Below are positions 1-14,879 of a stretch of 26,176 bases of DNA, in pieces. The position numbers and the translations under genes were made by a program. Below the pieces are notes generated by a model. It searched no databases. It was not told the DNA's origin and saw only the letters and a list, made by a program, of their open reading frames with translations. The stretch comes from Spirogloea muscicola (Eukaryota; Streptophyta; Zygnematophyceae; Spirogloeales; Spirogloeaceae), in assembly GCA_009602725.1 (NCBI GenBank), contig WELB01000130.1, forward strand, positions 58,059 through 84,234. The letters run 5' to 3'. Position 1 is the first letter of the stretch. Each line of letters starts with the position of its first letter.

Positions 1-3180
<3,180 letters not shown>

Positions 3181-3774
3181 TTGCTGCAAACCAGAGGACT
3201 TGGACATTCTGCAATATCATTGGCCCTTTTGTTGGATACAGCTGCAGAACTACAGACTTGGTCCAAGACGGGGTGATTGTCATGCTTGTGCTCCTGCGGG
3301 AGGGTAAAAGTTGTGTATTGAGTGACGGAGGGCCTGAGTGGTGGACTGAAAAGGCACGTACATTCACAGATGTGCATCATCTGCTACTAAGCTGACCCGC
3401 TCAGTAACCACTGGTCAGCAAGTGGAGGTCACTTGTTGATGCCCGAATACCGGAAAGCAAATTTCAAGCCCTTCTGGCACCAACTAAAGCTTGCCCAGCT
3501 TTCTGGTGCAAAGCACGAGTCTGAGCTTGCTGATAACAGTTGAATGCTGCTGGCAAAGCCAAGTGCTCAAAGGAGTGCGATTGACTTCCAACACGACAAA
3601 CAATGAATGAAAGAATGCTACACTACTGCCCTTAATGACAAGAGGAGATTGCATGTCTATAGTACCTGCTGCCATCATTCTCTATCATGGGCAACATTTT
3701 GGCCCACTGGCACTGGCATAGTGCAATGGCTGTTGCCAGGGCTTCCAGCTGTTCGCTTCGCAGCAGGGAGCTGG
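3181..3774. other. Convergent intergenic region / 3' UTRs
   Basis: This 594-bp stretch separates the stop codons of the exonuclease gene (+) and the MBD9-like gene (-). It must hold both 3' UTRs. Short open frames here show no family similarity. I did not see a TGTAA polyadenylation element, the usual chlorophyte signal, in sense orientation for either gene. It contains the retrotransposon fragment at 3389-3535. Confidence 0.6.
3389..3535 (-). mobile_element. Non-LTR retrotransposon C-terminal fragment between convergent genes
   Basis: On the minus strand this reads AQTRALHQKAGQALVGARRA, a stop, then SGIRASTSDLHLLTSGY and a terminal TGA. It is the same C-terminal block as at 17053-17250 (-), which reads ALHQKAGRALVGGRRA and SDLYVLTRAY. 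The internal stop shows that it is not functional. It lies where the two genes' 3' UTRs meet, so it could form part of either transcript. Confidence 0.8.
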
Positions 3775-6700
3775 TCATTGTGCAGGCACATCCGGAGCTG
3801 CAGCAACCTTCGCCTGCAGTGTCCACGGCCTCATGGCGCCAGCAGCCAGCTCCGTGTCAGCTGGTACCACTGGTGCGGCAACCGAGGCCAGGGGTAGTGG
3901 TGGCTGCCCGACCAACAAATCTGATGGCCGCTTATACTGCAGCGCACGGTCCAGTGCCAGTACTCGCAGCACCAGCGCCGCAGCTGTAGGAGCCGCTAGC
4001 GTAGCCGTAGGTGATGACCACAGGCGCCAGCTGGGCGCGAGCCTAGTGCCCGCTACCATGACTTCAAGCAGCGCCAGAGCTTGCAATAGCTGATGAAAAA
4101 TGGTGCGCTCAGGTCAGGTTGCAACCAATCTTAGTGTCTCACTGTAATATATGACGTCAAGTATGCCACCTTAAAGAAACGCTGTGACTAAGTCATGGCT
4201 TAGGTGTATACTCAGGGCCTCATTTTGCGACTTCAGAACTGGACCTTGCATCAAATCATAAGGGCTCTCTAAGTCAACGTAGCAGTCCTATGTCATGTCC
4301 AGACGACCAGATATGGACAGCCGGAGCCAAAATGAGTCCCTTACAGTCGAGACAGACATCAATTAGGAGGTAACATAATTGATTTGGAAGTGCAGTCACT
4401 AGGGCTTAGGGTACCGGGCTCACCTCCACGGACTTGGTGGACGACTTGACAAGCCGCCGCCACGCACTTCGCCGCTCCGCGTCCCCGCGCCACTCCTCCC
4501 ACCCGCCGCCCCCCGCCTCAAGTGCAGCCTCTATGTCCAGGAGCATTTCCCTGACGCAAGCAAGGTCGGGGCACGAATCCTCGTCTGCAACGGCGCCCCC
4601 TGAGGCCCTTGGCTGAGAATTGGGCTGGAGGCTCATGCGCCTCACATTCTGGCGCCGGATGCCTGACAGGCTAGGATTGGCCACCATGGCATGCGGCAGT
4701 TCCTCCGCCTCCGCCGCCCTGAGAGGTGTTGGGAGCTCCGCGCCCGGCTGTTGTGCAGGCGGCAACGAAACAACCTCCGGTCCAACATCTGAGGCCGGTC
4801 CCAGAAGCTCGTCCATGCTGACGGCGCCGAGCAGCTGATCATCGTCGTCATCCAAGGCCAATGGCGCTGTGACCATCGGAATCTTGGACTGCCCCAGCAG
4901 TTGTACTGATGGTAATGGAGGCGGAGGAGGAGGAGGAGCCTTGCCAGCAGCAGCGACGTTGGCTGCGCCGTCCTGCGTTGGCGACTCCGACTGGGGCCGC
5001 ACGTTCAAGTCAATCTGCAGTGGCCTCGCCCGGCGGGCCGGGGCAGGTTCCGAGCGAGGTGCTGCCACGATTGGGGACGAGCCGATTGTGTCGGTGTCCT
5101 CTGCCAAGAGCGGACTGACAGCGGCGGCTGCCGGGGGCATCGGCGGAAGGGCGCCGCCCTCATCAGAGAACATCACCATGTCAGGCAGCACCGGGACCAT
5201 AAGCTCGGGGTCATCATGGACATCAACCTCCAGTTCGATGCCAGGGCCAGCGGCGGCACCCCACAAGCCTTCAGCCTCCACTGACAGCGACGTCAGGAGT
5301 GTAGCTGCGGTGTCGCTCAGCAGAGGCAGCGGCAGCACCTCGCTGTCGCTCTTGACCTTGGACGGCAGCGCTGGCTTGAGGGCTGCCATGGCGCCGGGCT
5401 TCTTCGGCTGTGGCTGTGGCTTCAGCGAAAACGGTGCCCACCTTTGCCTCGGCCCTGCACGGCAAACACACCATCAGACGATCAGCGATCTTGACCAAGG
5501 AAACTGATTTATACAGGCCCTCAGACCTTCAGAAAACTTGGCTACTGACAGGTCCCGCTCTCAGCCTCGGATGTCCTGCCCTCAACTCGGTCAACCAAAC
5601 TAGGTGGCACTATCAAATGCCAATGCATGCTGTATGGCAGACCGAGTTGCAGAATTGGCACACTAGGCCTGCCGGCCCTGGAGAGCTGGTATATCTGCTA
5701 CTTTTGCTTTGACGGTTGACTTGGTGCAATGGGCGCACTTAGTCCTGCATGCGGTAGCAACTCAAAGCACTGACGAGCGGCAGCTGCAAATCTCCTGAGG
5801 ACAGCATGGTGTTGCCCTGGCTGCCTAACCTTCATACCCCCAGTCCTAAGCGATTGTAGTTTCTCCATTAAGAATGTAGATGCATAAAATCTGCCCAAAG
5901 ATGCCCAATAAGGTGGCTTTCGAACCTGCATCTGGGCTGGTGACTTGGCCAAGCATAGTCCTTCTGGCCTTAACATCGCCGGTCCTGCCAGACTGGTCAA
6001 TCCTGTCGCTGCAGGAGGAAGGAGGTGCCAGCAAGCCCCCAGGAGGATCAACAAACGAGAGCTGCGGCAGAAGGACTGGCAACTCCTTGGCTCGCAGGGC
6101 ATCGCCAACCGGGTCCAGAAAAGCCGCAGCTGCAGCGGCAGTAACTGTGTCCGGCACGATGCAGGTAAGCCTGTCGCGCAGGCCGCTGGGCAGCTCGGCA
6201 AGCCACGACCCGAGCGCCCCGAGCGCCGCCTCCGTGCTGGGGTATGGAGCCATAGTCCTCGCGCGCTTGGCAACCGGCAGCAATGGCGGGACCAACCTCC
6301 AAGCCCCACCACAGTTGACAGATTCGGCTCTTGCCATTGTCCAGACCGCAGAGGCATCGCCCCACGGTGGTGGCGGCAGCAGTGCTTGAGAATCCGGGGG
6401 CGACACCTTGATCTCCTTGCACTGCGCTGCGTGCGCTGTGAGCGAGATGCTGGGCTGGAGGCTCTCGTGGCACGTTGGGCAGTGCTGTCGACCACTCCAG
6501 AAAGGCTCCAGACAGCTGCACCTAGCAAGTCGACGCCGCTTCTTCACCATGCCGCTGCTTGTAACGTGGGCCTCGGAGCTCAGAACTGCAGAAGCTTGAA
6601 GATGAGCCTGGTCGCCTCCTACAAAATTACATGATAAGTGGGCCGGCTCGACTGTCCTCCAGGCGGACCTGGCCTCCCGCAGGTGCTTGAGTAGGGGCCC

Positions 6701-9700
6701 CTCTTGCTCGGACACTCTTGCTTCCATGTCACCTGGTTGTGCTTTGGCAAGCCATGCTAACACTTCATCAACTTGCTCTGGGGAGGTTAAGGCCGACCAC
6801 TGCCCCATGCTCATGCTCGCGCTGCATGCTTCATTGTCCGTCATCTCGCTTGATTTCAGGATAAGAATCTGTCTCCATGTTCCTCCTCCCGTTTCTACGC
6901 TCCAGAAGCGTCGGCCTAACCGGTCCGTCCCTAGATAGTGCCAAGGGCTACTGCTGGCGTCGCCCTCCGCGCCTGTCATCTCATTACCATCTTTCCTTCT
7001 TTTCATTGCCCTGCCATCCGCATATCCTTCCATCTGGCAACCAGCCTCGGAGATTGCCCCTCCAAGCAGCAGCGGCTGGCCCTGAGTGCTGAGTGACCCC
7101 GTGTCAAACGCCTCAAGGCAGAGTAAGCCCAGCAGCCTAAGCTTCTGCCACAACAATGCCACAACAACAACACAACAAGTATGGTGTAAACACTGAAGAG
7201 ACACTCCACATCTAAATCTGAAGTCATAGCAGCCATGACTACTTGGTGGACTAGTCTCTCAGAAGCATGTCCCTAACCAGGTCATCTACAATCAAAAGTA
7301 GCAAAGAATATGAAGCGAGGGACAAAGTCGTTCTGGAGACACACGCACGGAAATGACGTCTACCAGACTCTAAGCAGCACCTTGTTCTGACTTATACAAG
7401 AGCACAATATAATGTTCCTGAAGCAATAGACAGGCGTTAAGTGTAACCATTTTAGGGGAAATACAACTTCCTTGGGCTTGTCAGATGGGACAGATGAAAA
7501 TTAAAAGCAGCAGGGAGGGATGGTTCAAAACAAACCCCAAACAACCACAAAGCTGATTATCACATCAGACTGGGCAAACCTTGAGCAGTATCCTCTGCAC
7601 TTCACCGAGGGTGCTAACACATTTCGTTACCTGTTGCACTTTGTGTGACTTGGACTCTAGCACTTTGGACTCTGGTCAACGGGCAGCCTTACATCGTCGG
7701 CAGACAGCTGGCAGTATTCAGAGCGAAGCTGCTCCACCAGCCTGAACCTCCACGCCTGGCGCACATCTCCTGTCACAGTTGACTCCGGTGGCTCGATTCG
7801 CCCATGATCCCCTCGCATGTCTGGTTGACTTTGGCTGCCCCTCTCACTCTGAGCGCCCCTCCCAAGCACCACGCAAGACGGGCAGTGCCATGGCGGCCCC
7901 CTGGCTGGCTGCAGCACCTTCACGGGGGGGTCCAGACAGTACCCATGGTAGCCGCGCCCACATGCATTGCACCGCAAGTACGGCATGCCGCCCACAACGT
8001 GCTTGCTCCCGCCGCACACCTGGCACTCCTCACCACCGTGCTCCTCCCAGGGAGTGGGCGGCAGCTCAACCTCGCTGAGAACTGTGTATGCCAAGCTGGC
8101 GGCTCTATTGATGCTGACAGGCACCTGAGAAGAGGCTCGCCTCTGGCGCGTATGCTCCTCTGCTCGGTCCTGTACCACAACCTGCAGGAACGTGCTTGCA
8201 GCATGATGTAAGGAGACCCCCTTCAATATGATGAAAAATCAAGCATGTTGAGACCATGTAAAGCAGTGCAAGACAGTACTTTCAAGACAATTATGACCTG
8301 CCAGCAATTTAGCGACAATGTCATTGACCATCTATGCTAGTTTCATGTGGTGAAGGTGATGGTGGTGGAATTTTCAGCAAGCAATGCGCCACTCATTGGT
8401 ACTTCTTGCTCCTGGCGACAATGAATCTTGTGGAATTTGCTGGAGGTCAAGTACCTGCTCGTGAAACAGTCTCTCAAATTTCTGGGCAAGTTGGTTGGCA
8501 GCCAACCTCTCCTTTGTCCCCTCCCCAAAACACAGTCGTACATTTACCCAGATCTGCAATTGCCAAGAGAGTATAAGAAAAAGGAAGCTACATGCTCGAA
8601 ACCATAGAATCTTTGTTCTACGTCCTGATCTTATGGAGTTCAAGCTTCAGAGCTTGCAGATGGACCCTTAGACCTGCAGCTCAAAGCCTGATGCGAAGCA
8701 CGTTGCCTCCTCGTCATCCTTGACTTACATGACGATTCTCTTACTCAGAAAGGAATGTCAATGCACCTGGCGCATGTCAGCCTTGAAGGCTGCTGTGGAG
8801 CAGCCATAGGCTCCAGCAGCAAGCCTAGCATCCACAACACGGAAGTCCATTGGCCGCCCAGCAGGCAATGCATGATCCCAGCTGTGGAACAGCCTTCCCG
8901 CATTGCTAGCTGCCACCTGTGCCAGAGGTCTCAATTACGTTCTACACTTTGACCAGCTTATTCATAGAAAGCAAGACACATGCTCTGCGAACACCTTCTT
9001 GTGTTATTTTGTTTGCTGTGAAGCCCTCTGTATTGAGATCCTCTTCCACTCTAGTACATCAGCAGAAATGCAAGGAATGCAACTCACGTCTGGCCAGGAC
9101 TGTGCATGGACGTGTAAGTAACATGCACACTGCAACCGAGGAGATCATTTTGACTAAGCACTTGCTGCAGAGCTGATGAGTGTTGCTAACTTGCTGACGT
9201 GCAGCTGACGTGCAGTACATGGCCACATGATCAGGTCAAGCACCTTGCGAAGAACAGCTCGACAGCGTCGCATGGTCACTGCCAGTGCCCTGGCTGACTT
9301 GGGTTGGTCCTTGGGGACAGGGGAGGCAAGATGTAGGGGCCTCTGGTTCTTAGCAATCTCCAGTACCTCCATCGCCATTCTCTGACATGGACATGAAGAA
9401 TTTGAATTGTTATCATCACATTGCATGGAAGTTGGCATGCCAGTAGCAGCAGTATGTGTTATTGCAAACTCAAGAGTATGCTTATAGTGTAAGCTTGTAT
9501 ATCTATTGATACTAGAGACCTCTTCAACATTCATCACCCAGAAGGGATTCAACCAAGTGCAGCCAGATCCCTCACCTTTGTTGGGCCGGATGCATTGCCC
9601 TTGTAGATCTCACGGCTGATAGCCCACTCTAGCTTGTCACGGGCCCACTCAGGGGGCCCTGCGTCCAGTGCCGCGCGTATGTTATTGCGGATGCGGGCGC

Positions 9701-12700
9701 CCACGTTTGTTGCTAGCTTCAGGACGGGCTCCAGCGGCACCCACCAATTCATTGTCCCATTATTGCCACCTCCCCCAACACTGCCGCTGCTGGGTAAAGC
9801 TAAGTCTTCTGCACCACTGGCTACATTGCCGCTCGCCCGCGGCTCCTCCACGTCGGGCAGCCTTGCAAGCGCCACACTCGGTGTAGGATTTTCTCCTGCT
9901 GGATGGGTACTGTGGTCAGCAACGGAGGTCCTTACCATGGACAAACCGTCTTGCAGAGGGTCTTCTGCAAGCACACGCGGTATGTCCTGCCATGCCTGCA
10001 CCAGCAGCTGCTCAGCACCTGCTAGAAGCTGCGCATCAAGCGCAGATGAAAGTCAGACAGCTAATTAGATCGGGGTGCCATGGTAGCCTGCACATGCATA
10101 GCTTAATCTAGCGCTGAAACAAGTATTCAATCAGCACACTTGCATCACAACTTTCCCAGCCAAGGCTGGAAATTAGAGTCCAGTCAGGACTGCTACAACT
10201 TGCAGTATGTGTACAATAAGCTCTACTTAGACTCATGGCAGTACCTGCGCATCGCTTTCCATTGACGCTGCTGAAGCCTGCCCAGCATCGCCGCACAAGG
10301 TCCGCCACAGATTGGCCGCCTGGCTAGGTGGTAGCCTTGCAGTAGCGCTCTTCGCTATCTCTGGAGGGGCCTGCGCAGAGGCCTGCCCGTCGCTGCCCTT
10401 GGTCACTGCCCTCCGCAAGCACCCGATTGCAAGGAATGTGCGTCTGGCAACCTCTGGCCACGTCTGTGTCGTGCCTGGGCACCCTCCATCATCCCCAGAG
10501 CTGCCGCTGTATGCTCCGACAGTAGCGCCGCCATCGCTTGCTCGCGGCAGCTGGCACAGCAGCCTCGAATACACGAGCTTCACAAGCGTCACATATACAT
10601 GTGTCAAAGTAGCCTCAGCTTCGCCATCATCCACTGGTGGAGGTAACCCCAGCTGTGGGCTGGTGCTCCTTGCTGTAAGGCCGGCCTCGAGCTCCTGCAG
10701 CAATAGCGGGCGTGCCAGACCCAGCAACTGATGTGACCGGAAAAGGAAGTCCCAGACCTGTGGGTAAGAGAAGCAAAGCATCTCCATCAAGCAATTCACT
10801 CAACACTGCGAGGTTGAGTTAATCCATCCAGTATAACTGTAAGTGAATGCCACAAGGGCGAACCACCCTAAAGTAGTATTGTGCACTGAAACACTGCGCA
10901 GACTTCTTGGCAAGCTTGAATCGAGCAGACAACTTGTTCTGCTTAATTTCAGGGTTTGTGACTTGAGGTAAAAGAGGTATATAAGATATATGATGTCCAG
11001 AGCACCCAAAACGTCCACCAGATGCATGTCATACAGGCCTACGTGATCGGCGACCAGAGAGTACCACTGTGGCAGCGCTGCTAACTGAGAGAAGCGTAAT
11101 CAGTATGTCGCAGACACCTCTGTGGTTGTCATGCCTATTCTGTCTCACCATGCTTGTTGTATTCAGTGCTCAGAAGCATTGATCAATCTTCATGGGGAGC
11201 TTGACACAGAAAAGGAGCTAAGATCCAGGTTCAGGGCTTTACATGCTGAGAATGATTGACAACAATCACCTTGAGGAAGTCAACCAGCAGCTCTGCCGAG
11301 AAGCCCGCCCCAACAGCCACACCCTGCGGAATGGCCGCTGTCTGCCCCCTTGGATGCTCCTTCTCATGCTCTTGGTGGCCCTTGTCGACCTTGTGCTCCC
11401 CCTCCCTCTCCTTCTCGCTCTCCCTCTCCTCCTGGGTCAGGAAAAGGTAGGATTCGCAGCGCTCTGCGCCAGGAAGGCCCTCAATGAGCTCGACGATCTC
11501 CGGGAGGTCAAGCCCAAACTTGTCTCTGGCCGCGGCCCGGAACCAATCGGATGGCGCTGGGGTCCCCGGCCCGCCATCCCGCAGCCAGGCACTTGCAAAT
11601 TCACGCCAGGCATCCGCCGGCGTAGCAGCCTCCGCAAGGAGTGGCCTGGGAGCAGCGCCATCGACCACCATTGGCGTGGCGCCCAGGACGTCATGCTCCG
11701 TATCTTCAAGAAGGCAGGAGACAGCATCCTCCTCCCAGCCGCCGGCGCTCCAGCGTCTCCTGCCGGTGACACGAAACACCGGGCCTGCATCGCCGCCGTC
11801 CAGCACTTCGCTCACACACGCCACGCCGCTGGCAGGGTCACGCCAGGCCGAGCGGAAGCCTGGTGGCCAGATGTGGAGCGCGCCATGGTACGTTGGCCGA
11901 GGATCAATGCGCCCCAGCGACAGGATGGCAACCTCGCCCACCTGTAAAGGCAGTGACAGCTGCGCACCAAACACGAGCTTGTTAGAAGGCTCAGCCTAAG
12001 TGTAGCGTACAACAAAAGCCAGCAAGCTTTTGCACCTGTGAACGCCTGCATACTGCTGTAAGGACTCCGCATCAAGGTCTATATCCTGAATAGTATACGT
12101 CAGTCTAGATCAGAGGCTTAGACAAGGCAACTTATTGACACTTAGCTGCGCTGAAAGCTGCCGTGAGCAGCGGCGTCCATAATGCAAGAGGACAAGACCT
12201 CCAGAGATATCAGACTAACTATCCTCACCTTGATGTAAGCCTTCAAGACACGACCCCTAGCATATATGGCTGTAAGTCGCGCTTGACACTTAACAGCCGG
12301 CCTCAATCTTTCAAAATAGAAGTCCGTTAGCACAATATAGACTGGCAGATTACTGCGAACCTAAAGCCAGGCGCGTCACTGACCCGCTGCCACGACTGCC
12401 GCGCCCGGGCAAGCGCGGCCTGCTGCCGCTCATCGAGGTCCTCGTAACGTGGCCCCGCCCTCATCCCCAGCGGCAGGAGCGCCGTCACGCCGGCAGCCTG
12501 GCAGGTGCCGCAGAACCACTCGTCCACGGTGCCGAGGCAGACGGCGGGGGGCTGCTCCAGGCACGCGGCGTGGAAGCCGCGCTGGCAGCCGTCGCACAGG
12601 AGCGTGCCCTCGGCGTCCTCGGCCTGGCCGCACAGCTGGCAGCCGGCGGCGGCGGCGGCGGCGGCGGCGTCTCCGCCGCGGCCCGACGANGCCGCCGCCG

Positions 12701-12735
12701 CCGCCGCCGCCGCAGCCGCCGCAGCAGGGGTCTCA
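3775..12735 (-). CDS. MBD9-like chromatin protein (PHD, FYR, DDT, bromodomain-like, PHD, WHIM); first exon not found
   Basis: Minus-strand exons: 12735-12380, 12269-12229, 12085-12011, 11959 (or 11941)-11270, 10757-10245, 10028-9576, 9381-9244, 8916-8767, 8553-8455, 8181-7693, 7144-5926, 5454-4424, 4089-3775 (stop TGA), about 1,840 residues. Domains in order: Ala-rich start; PHD finger (CQLC, LLCDGC, FHAAC, WFCGTC); FYRN/FYRC (LSLGRIDPRPTYH, SEVLDGGDAGPVFRV); DDT (VWDFLFRSHQLLGL); the TNVGARIRNNIRAAL and EIYKGNASGPTK blocks; bromodomain-like RPMDFRVVDARLAAGAY; second PHD (CQVCGG, YHGYCLDPP, WHCPSC); WHIM-like YLGTDRLGRRFW; CxC...CPTCH zinc motif; C-terminal WRRLVKSS...RVLALDRALQY. This order follows Arabidopsis MBD9, which is linked to ISWI and SWR1 chromatin remodelling. 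No clear MBD domain is seen between the first PHD and FYRN. The PHD-FYRN junctions and 5' end are the least certain parts. Confidence 0.88.
7145..7692 (-). other. Long intron of the MBD9-like gene
   Basis: This 548-bp AT-richer stretch separates the second PHD exon from the WHIM exon. The donor is GAT|gtaagg and the acceptor follows a TTGTTGTG-rich tract ending in GGCAG. Phase 0 joins SADD to KLRLLGLLCLEAF, which matches the continuous block in plant MBD9. I see no gene or repeat in it. Confidence 0.75.
10758..11269 (-). other. Long intron of the MBD9-like gene upstream of the DDT exon
   Basis: This 512-bp intron joins FSAELLVDFLK to VWDFLFRSHQLL in phase 0, with the donor AAG|gtgatt and the acceptor TTACCCACAG. 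The join recreates the start of the DDT region seen in plant homologues. No convincing coding or RNA feature was found inside it. Confidence 0.75.
12644..12720. repeat. GGC/GCC inverted trinucleotide repeat with an unresolved base
   Basis: A (GGC)n run at 12644-12669 faces a (GCC)n run at 12691-12720, and the only N in the window (12690) lies between them. The arms can form a strong hairpin. On the minus strand both arms encode poly-Ala just before the first PHD finger of the MBD9-like protein. The N is probably a sequencing stop at the hairpin, so tract length and local frame there are uncertain. Confidence 0.85.
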
Positions 12736-12919
12736 CTGCAGCGGGAGGGGGCCAATTTCAGTTAGACTGAGAGGCAGTTAAAGAGGCAGTAAGGTTAGTC
12801 CTAACCGGCGCCCTTCTGGAGCAACTCCGATGGTCACTGAACTTCTCGGGGTTGCTAATCTCCCAATCGTTGTATTTTTCTTCTGATGGCTGTGTCACTA
12901 TAGCGCCTTACTGCCCTTG

Positions 12920-13010
12920 GGACCTTGTCCGTTCTCTCTGGGCTGGCTATCTACAGCCCCCGCCTTGTATTGGAAGGGCTGTTTATTTTGGGGGAGAGCA
13001 TAATAAGTCC
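12920..13010 (+). mobile_element. Retrotransposon-associated hairpin unit, copy 1
   Basis: The stretch reads ACCTTGTCCGTTCTCTCTGGGCTGG followed by CTATCTACAGCCCC in broken form: a GGGCTG at 12940-12945 pairs with CAGCCC at 12954-12959 around an 8-base loop. Flanking words (ACCTTGTCxxTTC before, CCGCCTTG and GGGGGAGAGC after) recur at 16380-16470. I read it as a dispersed repeat unit linked to the retrotransposon family of this region. Confidence 0.6.
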
Positions 13011-13066
13011 GACATTTCGACCACCGGTTTGATCACTCCCTCCACTCCAAACCCCAACCCCCTGGC

Positions 13067-13099
<33 letters not shown>
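13067..13099 (+). repeat. (GGC)n trinucleotide repeat
   Basis: About eleven GGC units in a row lie upstream of the MBD9-like gene. If the speculative first exon is real, the minus strand reads this as poly-Pro or poly-Ala depending on frame. Otherwise it is a simple repeat in upstream or 5' UTR sequence. Confidence 0.9.
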
Positions 13100-14879
13100 A
13101 CAATGGCGCGGCGGCTCCCAACGACGGCAGCGAGGACGGCGGCGATGACGGCGGCGATGACGGCGACGACAGCGCTGGCTGCTTGTGCTTGAGCTGGCTG
13201 GCGCGTCGGCGACGGCTCCAAGCCCAATGCAGCTCGAGGCTGCGGTCGTCGCGAGAGCCGGGTAGGCTATACGCGGCATAACACTTCAAGGTTTTCCTCG
13301 CCGCTCCGAGTGGATCATCTCAAGCAGCTTCTCAGCCTGGGGACTTAGCGAGCCACAGCCCATCTGATGTCTGTGACTACTGGCTCTCTGCCTGCAGGGG
13401 GTAATGTCTATCAATGTCCCATATCTTGCTGTTGAAGGGCTGAGGCGAGGTAATCATATCCTGCCTCTACTCCTTTTAGGTGTTACGATGTTAATCGGCG
13501 TCTGGGTCTCATAGGTAGTCACGCTGCGGCGTTGGGAGATGAGGACACTTTCCCCACATGATCGACGCTGATTCGAACTGTGCGACGTTGACTCCTCGGA
13601 GTCCAAGCCAGTAACCTGATCCCACCACCATGCAGCGACACAAGTCAGCCTGCAACTTTGCGTGCTTTAGAAGGAAAATGTGCTTCGGTCTCTATGTCAG
13701 AGACACAATAGCTTCACAGCTCAAGGCTCGTGGTGTCGTGGGGCCCGTGGTCCTGAGGCCCTTTCGAGATACTAAAGGCCAACTGGCTAGCTAGCAACTG
13801 CTTGACAACGCAGTTTGTAGAGAGAAAGGTTTGCAAGTAAGTCTCAAGCTTCTATTGTCATCTGCTAAACATCCACCACAAGCTCGTTACATGGCGCATT
13901 AAGTTCTTTGTCGACTCCAGCTCTGTGAATCACAGCCTGCAGGCAGCTCACATCGGCATTTGGTATCTGGGGCCGCTAGCACCTGTGCAATGACCGGCTT
14001 CATCGTACAAATCGCCGAGACTAATTTTCAGGCAGTTGCGACGTGCGCCGGGGTTCTCATCCCCAGTGTTCACTACTTTTTCACGCCCACACCCACAACT
14101 TATCGACTAGGCCTAGCGTCCAGCACTTCCAGTTGTGAAAAGATGGGTACATGTCAAGATATAAGGTCAGGGTCTAGGTTGTTGGTGTGACTAATAGGTC
14201 GTTGAATCTCGTGGCTAATGTCCTCTTGTGAGTGTTGAACTGCAGATGTCACAGAAAGTATTTGATGCAAAGCTTACTGGGAACTCATATGACTGAAAGC
14301 TACTACAGAAATCTCTGTGGGGCAGGTACTTGCGAATCTTCTGGCTGTGGGAATAAGGGTTATAGTAGTTGCTACATGTCAGCTTCCTTAAACAAGTCCT
14401 GCCACTATAACCAAGCTGCAGGGCTTGTGCCTGGAAGCCAAAGAAACTGGGGTGTCAGATCGGGCCTAATCACCTGTAGGTTGCCGGTCTGGCGCTTCAA
14501 CAAAACTCAGCTATGGACAACGGCTCTAGGCATTCATTCGCCTAAAGCTTGCCTGGCTGGGACATAAATTCCCTTGTCAATATGCCCACAAGGTTGTTGC
14601 TCATGCATCTTATGATTTGGTCCACAACACCAGCTGTGCTTGCAGCATAAGCATTAGCCAAATGCAGTAAAGTTGCTACATTGATTTCTGCGTCATTTCT
14701 CTGCTGCAGTTCACTTCAGGAGGTTTACACTCTGGCTCGCCACCCAATACTTCAGCTTGTCGCCTCTGAAAAGCAGTAGCTGGAGCTTCCGACACCCCCT
14801 GCCTAATGGCCCTAATGATGAGCAGGCGAGTGTCCATGTTCTCAGCTTGTGCAGGTACTGCACGGGTTTACGTGGTACG

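Noticed and set aside
11155..11225. Possible gag fragment: LHGEL frame like the one at 15190
   Set aside because: Only about 14 bases (CTTCATGGGGAGCT) are shared and the rest does not align. It lies in an MBD9-like gene intron and could be chance.
13560..13640. tRNA-like stretch on the minus strand with a GTTCGAATC T-loop-like word and a GACTCC/GGAGTC hairpin
   Set aside because: The T-stem does not pair, and the acceptor stem and D-arm cannot be formed in register.
14232..14567. 111-residue plus-strand frame rich in Cys and Ser
   Set aside because: Cys spacing fits no zinc-finger pattern I know, codon use differs from the real exons, and it sits in a non-coding, repeat-rich region.
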